A DNA stretch of 64,000 nucleotides from Crotalaria pallida (Eukaryota > Streptophyta > Magnoliopsida > Fabales > Fabaceae): the NCBI GenBank assembly GCA_037953625.1, contig CM075651.1:103479001-103543000 (forward strand). The letters are read 5' to 3'. The position numbers were made by a program, and so were the translations under genes. Position 1 is the stretch's first letter, and every line of letters begins with the position of its first letter. The notes below the pieces were generated by a model. That model was not told the origin of the DNA and did not search any database. It saw only the letters and a list, made by a program, of their open reading frames with translations. Shown one piece after another: positions 24,995 to 36,315 of the stretch.

Positions 24995-27900
24995 TCCTAG
25001 GAGGTTTTAACAAGTGTAGAATGGTTAATAGAGTATTCTAAAGGTGTAGAATGGTCTAGGAATGTGTATTAGGACCTATAAGAACAATTAGAAAGATCCT
25101 AAACAATGCTTGAGTCCCCAAGGGACGTAGAGGGTGTAGCATGAGTCCTTGGAGGTTCTAACAGGTGTAGAATGGTTAAGAGAGTATTCTAAAGGCTTAG
25201 AATGGTCTAGGAATGTGTATTAGGACTTATAATAACCATTAGAATGATCCTAAACATTGCCTGGTCCCCCAAGGGACGTAGAGGGTGTAGCATAAGTCCT
25301 TAGAGGTTCTAACAAGTGTAGAATGGTTAAGAGAGTATTCTAAAGGTGTAGAATGGTCTAGGAATGTGTATTAGGACCTATAAGAACAATTAGAAAGATC
25401 CTAAACAATGCTTGAGTCCCCAAGGGACGTAGAGGGTGTAGCATGAGTCATTGGAGGTTCTAACAGGTGTTGAATGGTTAAGAGAGTATTCTAAAGACTT
25501 AGAATGGTCTAGGAATGTGAATTAGGACTTATAAGAACCATTAGAATGATCCTAAACAATGCTTGAGTCCCCAAGGGACGTAGAGGGTCTAGCATGAGTC
25601 CTTGGAGGTTCTAACAAGTGTAGAATGGTTAAGAGAGTATTCTAAAGGTGTAGAATGGTCTAGGAATGTGTATTAGGACCTATAAGAACAATTAGAAAGA
25701 TCCTAAACAATGCTTGAGTCCCCAAGGGACGTAGAGGGTGTAGCATGAGTCCTTGGAGGTTCTAACAGGTGTAGAATGGTTAAGAGAGTATTCTAAAGGC
25801 TTAGAATGGTCTAGGAATGTGTATTAGGACTTATAATAACCATTAGAATGATCCTAAACATTGCCTGGTCCCCCAAGGGACGTAGAGGGTGTAGCATAAG
25901 TCCTTAGAGGTTCTAACAAGTGTAGAATGGTTAAGAGAGTATTCTAAAGGCTTAGAATGGTCTAGGAATGTGTATTAGGACTTATAAGAACCATTAGCAT
26001 GATCCTAAACAATCTTGAGTCCCCAAGGGACGTAGAGGGTCAAGCATGAGTCCTAGGAGGTTTTAACAAGTGTAGAATGGTTAATAGAGTATTCTAAAGG
26101 TGTAGAATGGTCTAGGAATGTGTATTAGGACGTATAAGAACAATTAGAAAGATCCTAAACAATGCTTGAGTCCCCAAGGGACGTAGAGGGTGTAGCATGA
26201 CTCCTTGGAGGTTGTAACAGGTGTAGAATGGTTAAGAGAGTATTCTAAAGGCTTAGAATGGTCTAAGAATGTGTACTAGGACTTATAATAACCATTAGAA
26301 TGATCCTAAACATTGCATGGTACCCCAAGGGACGTAGAGGGTGTAGCATGAGTCCTTGGAGGTTCTAACAAGTGCAGAATGGTTAAGATAGTATTCTAAA
26401 GGTGTAGAATGGTCTAGGAATGTGTATTAGGACCTATAAGAACAATTAGAAAGATTCTAAACAATGCTTGAGTCCCCAAGGGACGTAGAGGGTGTAGCAT
26501 GAGTCCTTGGAGGTTCTAACAAGTGTAGAATGGTTAAGAAAGTATTCTAAAGGCTTAGAATGTTCTAGGAATGTGTATTTGTACTTATAATAACCATTAG
26601 AATGATCCTAAGCAATGCATGGTACCCCAAGGGACGTAGAGGGTGTAGCATGAGTGCTTGGAGGTTCTAACAAGTGTAGGATGGTTAAGAGAGTATTCTA
26701 AAGGCTTAGAATTGTCTAGGAATGTGTATTAGGTCTCATAAGAACCATTAGAATGATCCTAAACAATGCTTGAGTCCCCAAGGGACGTAGAGGGTGTAGC
26801 ACGACTCCTTGGAGGTTCTAACAGGTGTAGAATGGTTAAGAGAGTATTCTAAAGGCTTAGAATGGTCTAAGAATGTGTACCAGGACTTATAATAGCCATT
26901 AGAATGATCCTAAACATTGCATGGTACCCCAAGGGACGTAGAGGGTGTAGCATGAGTCCTTGGAGGTTCTAACAAGTGTAGAATGGTTAAGATAGTATTC
27001 TATAGGTGTAGAATGGTCTAGGAATATGTATTAGGACCTATAAGAACAATTAGAAAGATCCTAAACAATGCTTGAGTCCCCAAGGGACGTAGAGGGTGTA
27101 GCATGAGTCCTTGGAGGTTCTAACAGGTCTAGAATGGTTAAGAGAGTATTCTAAAGTTGTAGAATGGTCTAGGAAAGTGTATTAGGACTTATAAGAACCA
27201 TGAGAATGATCCTAAACAATGCTTGAGTCCCCAAGGGACGTAGAGGGTCTAGCATGAGTCATTGGAGGTTCTAACAGGTGTTGAATGGTTAAGAGAGTAT
27301 TCTAAAGGCTTAGAATGGTCTAGGAATGTGAATTAGGACTTATAAGAACCATTAGAATGATCCTAAACAATGCTTGAGTCCCCAAGGGACGTAGAGGGTC
27401 TAGCATGAGTCCTTGGAGGTTCTAACAAGTGTAGAATGGTTAAGAGAGTATTCTAAAGGTGTAGAATGGTCTAGGAATGTGTATTAGGACCTATAAGAAC
27501 AATTAGAAAGATCCTAAACAATGCTTGAGTCCCCAAGGGACGTAGAGGGTGTAGCATGAGTACTTGGAGGTTCTAACAGGTGTAGAATGGTTAAGAGAGT
27601 ATTTTAAAGGCTTAGAATGGTCTAGGAATGTGTACCAGGACTTATAATAACCATTAGAATGATCCTAAACATTGCATGGTACCCCAAGGGACGTAGAGGG
27701 TGTAGCATGAGTCCTTGGAGGTTCTAACAAGTGTAGAATGGTTAAGATAGTATTCTAAAGGTGTAGAATGGTCTAGGAATGTGTATTAGGACCTATAAGA
27801 ACAATTAGAAAGATCCTAAACTATGCTTGAGTCCCCAAGGGACGTAGAGGGTGTAGAATGAATCCTTGGAGGTTCTAACAAGTGTAGAATGGTTAACAAA

Positions 27901-28164
27901 GTATTCTAAAGGCTTAGAATGTTGTATGAATGTGTATTTGTACTTATAATAACCATTAGAATGATCCTAAACAATGCTTGAGTCCCCAAGGGACGTAGAG
28001 GGTGTAGCATGAGTCCTTGGAGGTTCTAACAGGTGTAGAATGGTTAAGAGAGTATTCTAAAGTTGTAGAATGGTCTAGGAAAGTGTATTAGGACTTATAA
28101 GAACCATGAGAATGATCCTAAACAATGCTTGAGTCCCCAAGGGACGTAGAGGGTCTAGCATGAG
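24995..28164. repeat. 21-monomer segment, copy 2
   Basis: Second copy, separated from the first by two extra monomers (24694-24994), so the period is 23 monomers. The nested four-monomer duplication is present too (25292/25896). The order departs at 28165, where class F appears instead of the B copy seen at 24694. Confidence 0.8.
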
Positions 28165-28315
28165 TCATTGGAGGTTCTAACAGGTGTTGAATGGTTAAGA
28201 GAGTATTCTAAAGGCTTAGAATGGTCTAGGAATGTGAATTAGGACTTATAAGAACCATTAGAATGATCCTAAACAATGCTTGAGTCCCCAAGGGACGTAG
28301 AGGGTCTAGCATGAG

Positions 28316-29371
28316 TCCTTGGAGGTTCTAACAAGTGTAGAATGGTTAAGAGAGTATTCTAAAGGTGTAGAATGGTCTAGGAATGTGTATTAGGACCTAT
28401 AAGAACAATTAGAAAGATCCTAAACAATGCTTGAGTCCCCAAGGGACGTAGAGGGTGTAGCATGAGTCCTTGGAGGTTTTAAAGGTGTAGAATGGTTAAG
28501 AGAGTATTCTAAAGGCTTAGAATGGTCTAGGAATGTGTATTAGGACTTATAATAACCATTAGAATGATCCTAAACATTGCCTGGTCCCCCAAGGGACGTA
28601 GAGGGTGTAGCATGAGTCCTTGGAGGTTCTAACAAGTGTAGAATGGTTAAGATAGTATTCTAAAGGTGTAGAATGGTCTAGGAATGTGTATTAGGACCTA
28701 TAAGAACAATTAGAAAGATCCTAAACAATGCTTGAGTCCCCAAGGGACGTAGAGGGTGTAGCATGAGTCCTTGGAGGTTCTAACAAGTCTAGAATGGTTA
28801 AGAAAGTATTCTAAAGGCTTAGAATGTTGTATGAATGTGTATTTGTACTTATAATAACCATTAGAATGATCCTAAACATTGCATGGTACCCCAAGGGACG
28901 TAGAGGGTGTAGCATGAGTCCTTGGAGGTTCTAACAAGTGTAGAATGGTTAAGAGAGTATTCTAAAGGCTTAGAATGGTCTAGGAATGTGTATTAGGACT
29001 TATAAGAACCATTAGAATGATCCTAAACAATGCTTGAGTCCCCAAGGGATGTAGAGGGTCTAGCATGAGTCCTTGGAGGTTCTAACAAGTGTAGAATGTT
29101 TAAGAGAGTATTCTAAAGGCTTAGAATGGTCTAGGAATGTGTATTAGGACTTATAATAAACATTAGAATGATCCTAAACATTGCATGGTACCCCAAGGGA
29201 CGTAGAGGGTGTAGCATGAGTTCTTGGAGGTTCTAACAAGTGTAGAATGGTTAAGATAGTATTCTAAAGGTGTAGAATGGTCTAGGAATGTGTATTAGGA
29301 CCTATAAGAACAATTAGAAAGATCATAAACAATGCTTGAGTCCCCAAGGGACGTAGAGGGTGTAGCATGAG
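28316..29371. repeat. Seven monomers of a ten-monomer period, copy 1
   Basis: Shared with 29825-30881 at a shift of 1509-1510 bp. Markers are GGAGGTTTTAA (28471/29980), the TTGTATG class C, and GATCATAAAC (29321/30831). Copy 1 lacks one C in TTTTAACAGG, which accounts for the 1-bp change in shift. Confidence 0.76.
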
Positions 29372-29824
29372 TCCTTGGAGGTTCTAACAAGTGTAGAATG
29401 GTTAACAGAGTATTCTAAAGCCTTAGAATGGTCTAGCAATGTGTATTAGGACTTATAATAACCATTAGAATGATCCTAAACATTGCATGGTACCCCAAGG
29501 GACGTAGAGGGTGTAGCATGAGTCCTTGGAGGTTCTAACAAGTCTAGAATGGTTAAGAAAGTATTCTAAAGGCTTAGAATGTTGTATGAATGTGTATTTG
29601 TACTTATAATAACCATTAGAATGATCCTAAACATTGCATGGTACCCCAAGGGACGTAGAGGGTGTAGCATGAGTCCTTGGAGGTTCTAACAAGTGTAGAA
29701 TGGTTAAGAGAGTATTCTAAAGGCTTAGAATGGTCTAGGAATGTGTATTAGGACTTATAAGAACCATTAGAATGATCCTAAACAATGCTTGAGTCCACAA
29801 GGGACGTAGAGGGTCTAGCATGAG

Positions 29825-30881
29825 TCCTTGGAGGTTCTAACAAGTGTAGAATGGTTAAGAGAGTATTCTAAAGGTGTAGAATGGTCTAGGAATGTGTATT
29901 AGGACCTATAAGAACAATTAGAAAGATCCTAAACAATGCTTGAGTCCCCAAGGGACGTAGAGGGTGTAGCATGAGTCCTTGGAGGTTTTAACAGGTGTAG
30001 AATGGTTAAGAGAGTATTCTAAAGGCTTAGAATGGTCTAGGAATGTGTATTAGGACTTATAATAACCATTAGAATAATCCTAAACATTGCCTGGTCCCCC
30101 AAGGGACGTAGAGGGTGTAGCATGAGTCCTTGGAGGTTCTAACAAGTGTAGAATGGTTAAGATAGTATTCTAAAGGTGTAGAATGGTCTAGGAATGTGTA
30201 TTAGGACCTATAAGAACAATTAGAAAGATCCTAAACAATGCTTGAGTCCCCAAGGGACGTAGAGGGTGTAGCATGAGTCCTTGGAGGTTCTAACAAGTCT
30301 AGAATGGTTAAGAAAGTATTCTAAAGGCTTAGAATGTTGTATGAATGTGTATTTGTACTTATAATAACCATTAGAATGATCCTAAACATTGCATGGTACC
30401 CCAAGGGACGTAGAGGGTGTAGCATGAGTCCTTGGAGGTTCTAATAAGTGTAGAATGGTTAAGAGAGTATTCTAAAGGCTTAGAATGGTCTAGTAATGTG
30501 TATTAGGACTTATAAGAACCATTAGAATGATCCTAAACAATGCTTGAGTCCCCAAGGGACGTAGAGGGTCTAGCATGAGTCCTTGGAGGTTCTAACAAGT
30601 GTAGAATGTTTAAGAGAGTATTCTAAAGGCTTAGAATGGTCTAGGAATGTGTATTAGGACTTATAATAAACATTAGAATGATCCTAAACATTGCATGGTA
30701 CCCCAAGGGACGTAGAGGGTGTAGCATGAGTTCTTGGAGGTTCTAACAAGTGTAGAATGGTTAAGATAGTATTCTAAAGGTGTAGAATGGTCTAGGAATG
30801 TGTATTAGGACCTATAAGAACAATTAGAAAGATCATAAACAATGCTTGAGTCCCCAAGGGACGTAGAGGGTGTAGCATGAG
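29825..30881. repeat. Seven monomers of a ten-monomer period, copy 2
   Basis: Partner of 28316-29371. The three monomers between the copies (29372-29824) are GCCTTAG B, class C and D, related to but not identical with the flanking order. Confidence 0.75.
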
Positions 30882-32238
30882 TCCTTGGAGGTTCTAACAA
30901 GTGTAGAATGGTTAAGAGAGTATTCTAAAGGCTTAGAATGGTCTAGGAATGTGTATTAGGACTTATAAGAACCATTAGAATGATCCTAAACAATCTTGAG
31001 TACCCAAGGGACGTAGAGGGTCTAGTTTGAGTCCTTGGAGGTTCTAACAAGTGTAGAATGGTTAAGAGAGTATTCTAAAGGTGTAGAATGGTCTAGGAAT
31101 GTGTATTAGGACGTATAAGAACAATTAGAAAGATCCTAAACAATGCTTGAGTCCCCAAGGGACGTAGAGGGTGTAGCATGTGTCCTTGGAGGTTCTAACA
31201 TGTATAGAATGGTTAAGAGAGTATTCTAAAGGCTTAGAATGTTCTAGGAATGTGTATTTGTACTTATAATAACCATTAGAATGATCCTAAGCAATGCATG
31301 GTACCCCAAGGGACGTAGAGGGTGTAGCATGAGTCCTAGGAGGTTCTAACAGGTGTAGAATGGTTAAGAGAGTATTCTAAAGGCTTAGAATGGTCTAGGA
31401 ATGTGTATTAGGACTTATAATAACCATTAGAATGATCCTAAATATTGCTTGAGACCCCAAGGGACGTAGAGGGTCTAGAATGAGTCCTTGGAGGTTCTAA
31501 CAAGTGTAGAATGGTTAAAAGAGTGTTTTAAAGGCTTAGAATGGTCTAGGAATGTGTATTAGGACTTATATGAACCATTAGAAGGATCCTAAACAATGTT
31601 TGAGTCCCCAAAGGACGTAGAGGCTGTAGCATGAGTCCTTGGAGGTTCTAACAAGTGTAGAATGGTTAAGAGAGTAATCTAAAGGCTTAGAATGGTCTAG
31701 GAATGTGTATTAGGACTTATAAGAACCATTAGAATGATCCTAAACAATGCTTGAGTCCCCAAGGGACGTAGAGGGTGTAGCATGAGTCCTTGGAGGTTCT
31801 AACAAGTGTAGAATGGTTAAGAGAGTATTCTAAAGGCTTAGAATGGTCTACGAATGTGTATTAGGTCTTATAAGAACCATTAGAATGATCCTAAACAATG
31901 TTTGAGTCCCCAAGGGACATAGAGGGTGTAGCATGAGTCCTTGGAGGTTCTAACAAGTGTAGAATGGTTAAGAGAGTATTCTAAAGCCTTAGAATGGTCT
32001 AGGAATGTGTATTAGGACTTATAATAACCATTAGAATGATCCTAAACATTGCATGGTACCCCAAGGGACGTAGAGGGTGTAGCATGAGTCCTTGGAGGTT
32101 CTAACAAGTGTAGAATGGTTAAGAGAGTATTCTAAAGGTTTAGAATGGTCTAGGAATGTGTATTAGGACTTATAAGAACCATTAGAATGATCCTAAACAA
32201 TCTTGAGTCCCCAAGGGACGTAAAGGGTCAAGCATGAG
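30429..32238. repeat. Twelve-monomer segment repeated 10.1 kb away, copy 1
   Basis: Recurs at 40544-42353 with a shift of 10115 bp. Markers are GATCATAAAC (30831/40946), TCTAGTTTGAG (31021/41136), TTATATGAACC, GAGTAATC, and GTAAAGGGTCAAGC (about 32219/42334). The material in between is the 19/17-mer region, so this looks like a repeat split by a large insertion-like amplification. Confidence 0.77.
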
Positions 32239-32882
32239 TCCTTGGAGGTTCTAACAAGTGTAGATTGGTTAAGAGAGTATTCTAAAGGTGTAGAATGGTC
32301 TAGGAATGTGTATTAGGACGTATAAGAACAATTAGAAAGATCCTAAACAATGCTTGAGTCCCCAAGGGACGTAGAGGGTGTAGCATGAATCCTTGGAGGT
32401 TCTAACATGTGTTGAATGGTTAAGAGAGTATTCTAAAGGCTTAGAATGGTCTAAGAATGTGTACTAGGACTTATAATAACCATTAGAATGATCCTAAACA
32501 TTGCATGGTACCCCAAGGGACGTAGAGGGTGTAGCATGAGTCCTTGGAGGTTCTAACAAGTGTAGAATGGTTAACATAGTATTCTAAAGGTGTAGAATGG
32601 TCTAGGAATGTGTATTAGGACCTATAAGAACAATTAGAAAGATCCTAAACAATGCTTGAGTCCCCAAGGGACGTAGAGGGTGTAGCATGAGTCCTTGGTG
32701 GTTCTAACAAGTGTAGAATGGTTAAGAAAGTATTCTAAAGGCTTAGAATGTTGTAGGAATGTGTATTTGTACTTATAATAACCATTAGAATGATCCTAAA
32801 CATTGCATGGTACCCCAAGGGACGTAGAGGGTGTAGCATGAGTCCTTGGAGGTTCTAACAAGTGTAGAATGGTTAAGAGAGT

Positions 32883-32900
32883 ATTCTAAAGGCTTAGAAT
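32883..32900. repeat. A/T-rich inverted repeat, 7-bp arms, 4-nt loop
   Basis: ATTCTAA (32883-32889) and TTAGAAT (32894-32900) are perfect reverse complements around the loop AGGC. The dyad is kept in B, C and D monomers. In class A the sequence GGTGTAG leaves a 6-bp ATTCTA/TAGAAT dyad with a 6-nt loop, so symmetry survives the class substitution. The 144-bp monomers lose the right arm altogether. It could extrude as a small hairpin or be a symmetric protein-binding site; neither is shown here. Confidence 0.75.
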
Positions 32901-32922
32901 GGTCTAGGAATGTGTATTAGGA

Positions 32923-32930
32923 CTTATAAG
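32923..32930. repeat. CTTATAAG palindrome (class D)
   Basis: Monomer positions 81-88 form a perfect 8-bp palindrome in class D. Class A (CCTATAAG) and class B (CTTATAAT) each break one end but keep a TATAA core. A TATAA-like core in each copy could in principle support weak transcription of the array, but nothing else promoter-like accompanies it, so I do not call a promoter. Confidence 0.6.
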
Positions 32931-32961
32931 AACCATTAGAATGATCCTAAACAATGCTTGA

Positions 32962-32974
32962 GTCCCCAAGGGAC
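32962..32974. repeat. GTCCC-CAA-GGGAC dyad, the G+C-rich core of the monomer
   Basis: Five-base arms GTCCC and GGGAC flank CAA (monomer positions 120-132). This is the most G+C-rich part of an otherwise A/T-rich unit. Class B and C copies replace the left flank with GCATGGTACC but keep CCCAAGGG. The adjoining start of the next monomer (GTCCTTGG) is also nearly complementary to CCAAGGGAC, so a second, larger stem across the monomer boundary is possible. Confidence 0.75.
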
Positions 32975-32975
32975 G
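32974..32975. other. Single conserved CpG of the monomer (GGGACGTAG)
   Basis: The consensus unit has one CpG, at monomer positions 132-133. Many copies carry a transition there: GACATAG (for example near 11850, 18032, 31917, 58192, 60001, 61813) or GATGTAG (near 12152, 12453, 16231, 19541, 29048). This is the pattern left by deamination of methylated cytosine on either strand. Other CpGs occur only in minority variants (TTCGAA, TTACGAC, GGACGTAT, CCTCGG). Confidence 0.75.
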
Positions 32976-33446
32976 TAGAGGGTGTAGCATGAGTCCTTGG
33001 AGGTTCTAACAAGTGTAGAATGTTTAAGAGAGTATTCTAAAGGCTTAGAATGGTCTAGGAATGTGTATTAGGACTTATAATAAACATTAGAATGATCCTA
33101 AACATTGCATGGTACCCCAAGGGACGTAGAGGGTGTAGCATGAGTCCTTGGAGGTTCTAACAAGTGTAGAATGGTTAAGAGAGTATTCTAAAGGCTTAGA
33201 ATGGTCTAGGAATGTGTATTAGGACTTATAATAACCATGAGAATGATCCTAAACAATGCTTGAGTCCCCAAGGGACGTAGAGGGTCTAGCATGAGTCATT
33301 GGAGGTTCTAACAGGTGTTGAATGGTTAAGAGAGTATTCTAAAGGCTTAGAATGGTCTAGGAATGTGTATTAGGTCTTATAAGAACCATTAGAATGATCC
33401 TAAACATTGCTTGAGTCCCCAAGGGACGTAGAGGGTCTAGCATGAG

Positions 33447-36315
33447 TCCTTGGAGGTTCTAACAAGTGTAGAATGGTTAAGAGAGTATTCTAAAGGTGTA
33501 GAATGGTCTAGGAATGTGTATTAGGACCTATAAGAACAATTAGAAAGATCCTAAACAATGCTTGAGTCCCCAAGGGACATAGAGGGTGCAGCATGACTCC
33601 TTGGAGGTTTTAACAGGTGTAGAATGGTTAAGAGAGTATTCTAAAGGCTTAGAATGGTCTAGGAATGTGTATTAGGACTTTTAATAACCATTAGAATGAT
33701 CCTAAATATTGCCTGGTCCCACAAGGGACGTAGAGGGTGTAGCATGAGTCCTTGGAGGTTCTAACAAGTGTAGAATGGTTAAGATAGTATTCTAAAGGTG
33801 TAGAATGGTCTAGGAATGTGTATTAGGACCTATAAGAACAATTAGAAAGATCCTAAACAATGCTTGAGTCCCCAAGGGACGTAGAGGGTGTAGCATGAGT
33901 CCTTGGAGGTTCTAACAAGTCTAGAATGGTTAAGAAAGTATTCTAAAGGCTTAGAATGTTGTATGAATGTATATTTGTACTTATAATAACCATTAGAATG
34001 ATCCTAAACATTGCATGGTACCCCAAGGGACGTAGAGGGTGTAGCATGAGTCCTTGGAGGTTCTAACAAGTGTAGAATGGTTAAGAGAGTATTCTAAAGG
34101 CTTAGAATGGTCTAGGAATGTGTATTAGGACTTTTAATAACCATTAGAATGATCCTAAACATTGCCTGGTCCCCCAAGGGACGTAGAGGGTGTAGCATGA
34201 GTCCTTGGAGGTTCTAACAAGTGTAGAATGGTTAACATAGTATTCTAAAGGTGTAGAATGGTCTAGGAATGTGTATTAGGACCTATAAGAACAATTAGAA
34301 AGATCCTAAACAATGCTTGAGTCCCCAAGGGACGTAGAGGGTGTAGCATGAGTACTTGGAGGTTCTAACAGGTGTAGAATGGTTAAGAGAGTATTTTAAA
34401 GGCTTAGAATGGTCTAGGAATGTGTACCAGGACTTATAATAACCATGAGAATGATCCTAAACATTGCATGGTACCCCAAGGGACGTAGAGGGTGTAGCAT
34501 GAGTCCTTGGAGGTTCTAACAAGTGTAGAATGGTTAAGATAGTATTCTAAAGGTGTAGAATGGTCTAGGAATGTGTATTAGGACCTATAAGAACAATTAG
34601 AAAGATCCTAAACTATGCTTGAGTCCCCAAGGGACGTAGAGGGTGTAGCATGAGTCCTTGGAGGTTCTAACAAGTGTAGAATGGTTAACAAAGTATTCTA
34701 AAGGCTTAGAATGTTGTATGAATGTGTATTTGTACTTATAATAACCATTAGAATGATCCTAAACAATGCTTGAGTCCCCAAGGGACGTAGAGGGTGTAGC
34801 ATGAGTCCTTGGAGGTTCTAACAGGTGTAGAATGGTTAAGAGAGTATTCTAAAGTTGTAGAATGGTCTAGGAAAGTGTATTAGGACTTATAAGAACCATG
34901 AGAATGATCCTAAACAATGCTTGAGTCCCCAAGGGACGTAGAGGGTCTAGCATGAGTCATTGGAGGTTCTAACAGGTGTTGAATGGTTAAGAGAGTATTC
35001 TAAAGGCTTAGAATGGTCTAGGAATGTGAATTAGGACTTATAAGAACCATTAGAATGATCCTAAACAATGCATGGTACCCCAAGGGACGTAGAGGGTGTA
35101 GCATGAGTCCTTGGAGGTTCTAACAAGTGTAGAATGGTTAAGAGAGTATTCTAAAGGCTTAGAATGGTCTAGGAATGTGTATTAGGACTTATAAGAACCA
35201 TTAGAATGATCCTAAACAATGCTTGAGTCCCCAAGGGACGTAGAGGGTCTAGCATGAGTCCTTGGAGGTTCTAACAAGTGTAGAATGTTTAAGAGAGTAT
35301 TCTAAAGGCTTAGAATGGTCTAGGAATGTGTATTAGGACTTATAATAAACATTAGAATGATCCTAAACATTGCATGGTACCCCAAGGGACGTAGAGGGTG
35401 TAGCATGAGTTCTTGGAGGTTCTAACAAGTGTAGAATGGTTAAGATAGTATTCTAAAGGTGTAGAATGGTCTAGGAATGTGTATTAGGACCTATAAGAAC
35501 AATTAGAAAGATCCTAAACTATGGTTGAGTCCCCAAGGGACGTAGAGGGTGTAGCATGAGTCCTTGGAGGTTCTAACAAGTGTAGAATGGTTAACAAAGT
35601 ATTCTAAAGGCTTAGAATGTTGTATGAATGTGTATTTGTACTTATAATAACCATTAGAATGATCCTAAACAATGCTTGAGTCCCCAAGGGACGTAGAGGG
35701 TGTAGCATGAGTCCTTGGAGGTTCTAACAGGTGTAGAATGGTTAAGAGAGTATTCTAAAGTTGTAGAATGGTCTAGGAAAGTGTATTAGGACTTATAAGA
35801 ACCATGAGAATGATCCTAAACAATGCTTGAGTCCCCAAGGGACGTAGAGGGTCTAGCATGAGTCATTGGAGGTTCTAACAGGTGTTGAATGGTTAAGAGA
35901 GTATTCTAAAGGCTTAGAATGGTCTAGGAATGTGTATTAGGTCTTATAAGAACCATTAGAATGATCCTAAACAATGCTTGAGTCCCCAAGGGACGTAGAG
36001 GGTCTAGCATGAGTCCTTGGAGGTTCTAACAAGTGTAGAATGGTTAAGAGAGTATTCTAAAGGTGTAGAATGGTCTAGGAATGTGTATTAGGACCTATAA
36101 GAACAATTAGAAAGATCCTAAACAATGCTTGAGTCCCCAAGGGACGTAGAGGGTGCAGCATGAGTCCTTGGAGGTTTTAACAGGTGTAGAATGGTTAAGA
36201 GAGTATTCTAAAGGCTTAGAATGGTCTAGGAATGTGTATTAGGACTTTTAATAACTATTAGAATGATCCTAAATATTGCCTGGTCCCCCAAGGGACGTAG
36301 AGGGTGTAGCATGAG
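33447..36315. repeat. 19-monomer HOR unit, copy 1 (2869 bp)
   Basis: Markers recur at +2869 (19 x 151): GAGTACTTGG (34351/37220), AACTATGGTTGAG (35521/38390) and GGTGCAGC (36153/39022). It includes A, GTTTTAACAGG B, C (TTGTATG), E, F and B (ATGTTTAAG). Confidence 0.82.

Larger units (their letters stand above)
32865..32943 (+). repeat. Three TAGAATG sub-repeats inside the monomer
   Basis: TAGAATG occurs at 32865-32871, 32895-32901 and 32937-32943 (monomer positions 23, 53 and 95; spacings 30 and 42). Each is followed by a related purine/T run (GTTAAG, GTCTAG, ATCCTA). The similarity suggests the 151-bp unit grew from a shorter ancestral motif of about 30-40 bp. The copies are too diverged for me to prove this by eye. 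The same three sites are present in most monomers of the window. Confidence 0.7.
32843..32993 (+). repeat. Reference monomer, class D (plain consensus), 151 bp
   Basis: This copy carries the commonest base at each site I compared and serves as the numbering reference. Composition by count is A 49, T 41, G 41, C 20. It carries GGCTTAG at 49-55, GGACTTATAAG at 78-88, AACCATTAG at 89-97, CAATGCTTGAG at 110-120 and GGTGTAG near 139-145. It contains all three dyads, the three TAGAATG copies, one GATC and one CpG. Class D copies are found throughout the window. A GATC at the same place in nearly every copy predicts a 151-bp ladder with a GATC-cutting enzyme. Confidence 0.93.
32239..33446. repeat. 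Satellite with partial counterpart near 42.8-43.7 kb
   Basis: Contains A (GGACGTAT), a GTGTTGAATGG/TAAGAATG B, A (GTTAACATAG), C (TTGGTGG), D, B (ATAATAAAC), an E-like copy and F. The TTGGTGG class C at 32695 and the E-like/F pair near 33145-33296 have counterparts near 42960 and 43410-43560. The register changes by whole monomers along the way. Confidence 0.68.

Noticed and set aside
32923..32930. TATA box / promoter in each monomer
   Set aside because: The TATAA core is part of a palindrome that varies between classes, and nothing else promoter-like is present.
32843..32993. CENP-B box in the monomer
   Set aside because: The required TTCG...CGGG pattern is absent. TTCGAA variants lack the CGGG half.
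32843..32993. tRNA-, 5S- or SINE-derived monomer
   Set aside because: GGTTCTAAC and the TTCGAAC variant recall a Pol III B box, but there is no matching A box, no cloverleaf and no terminator in place.
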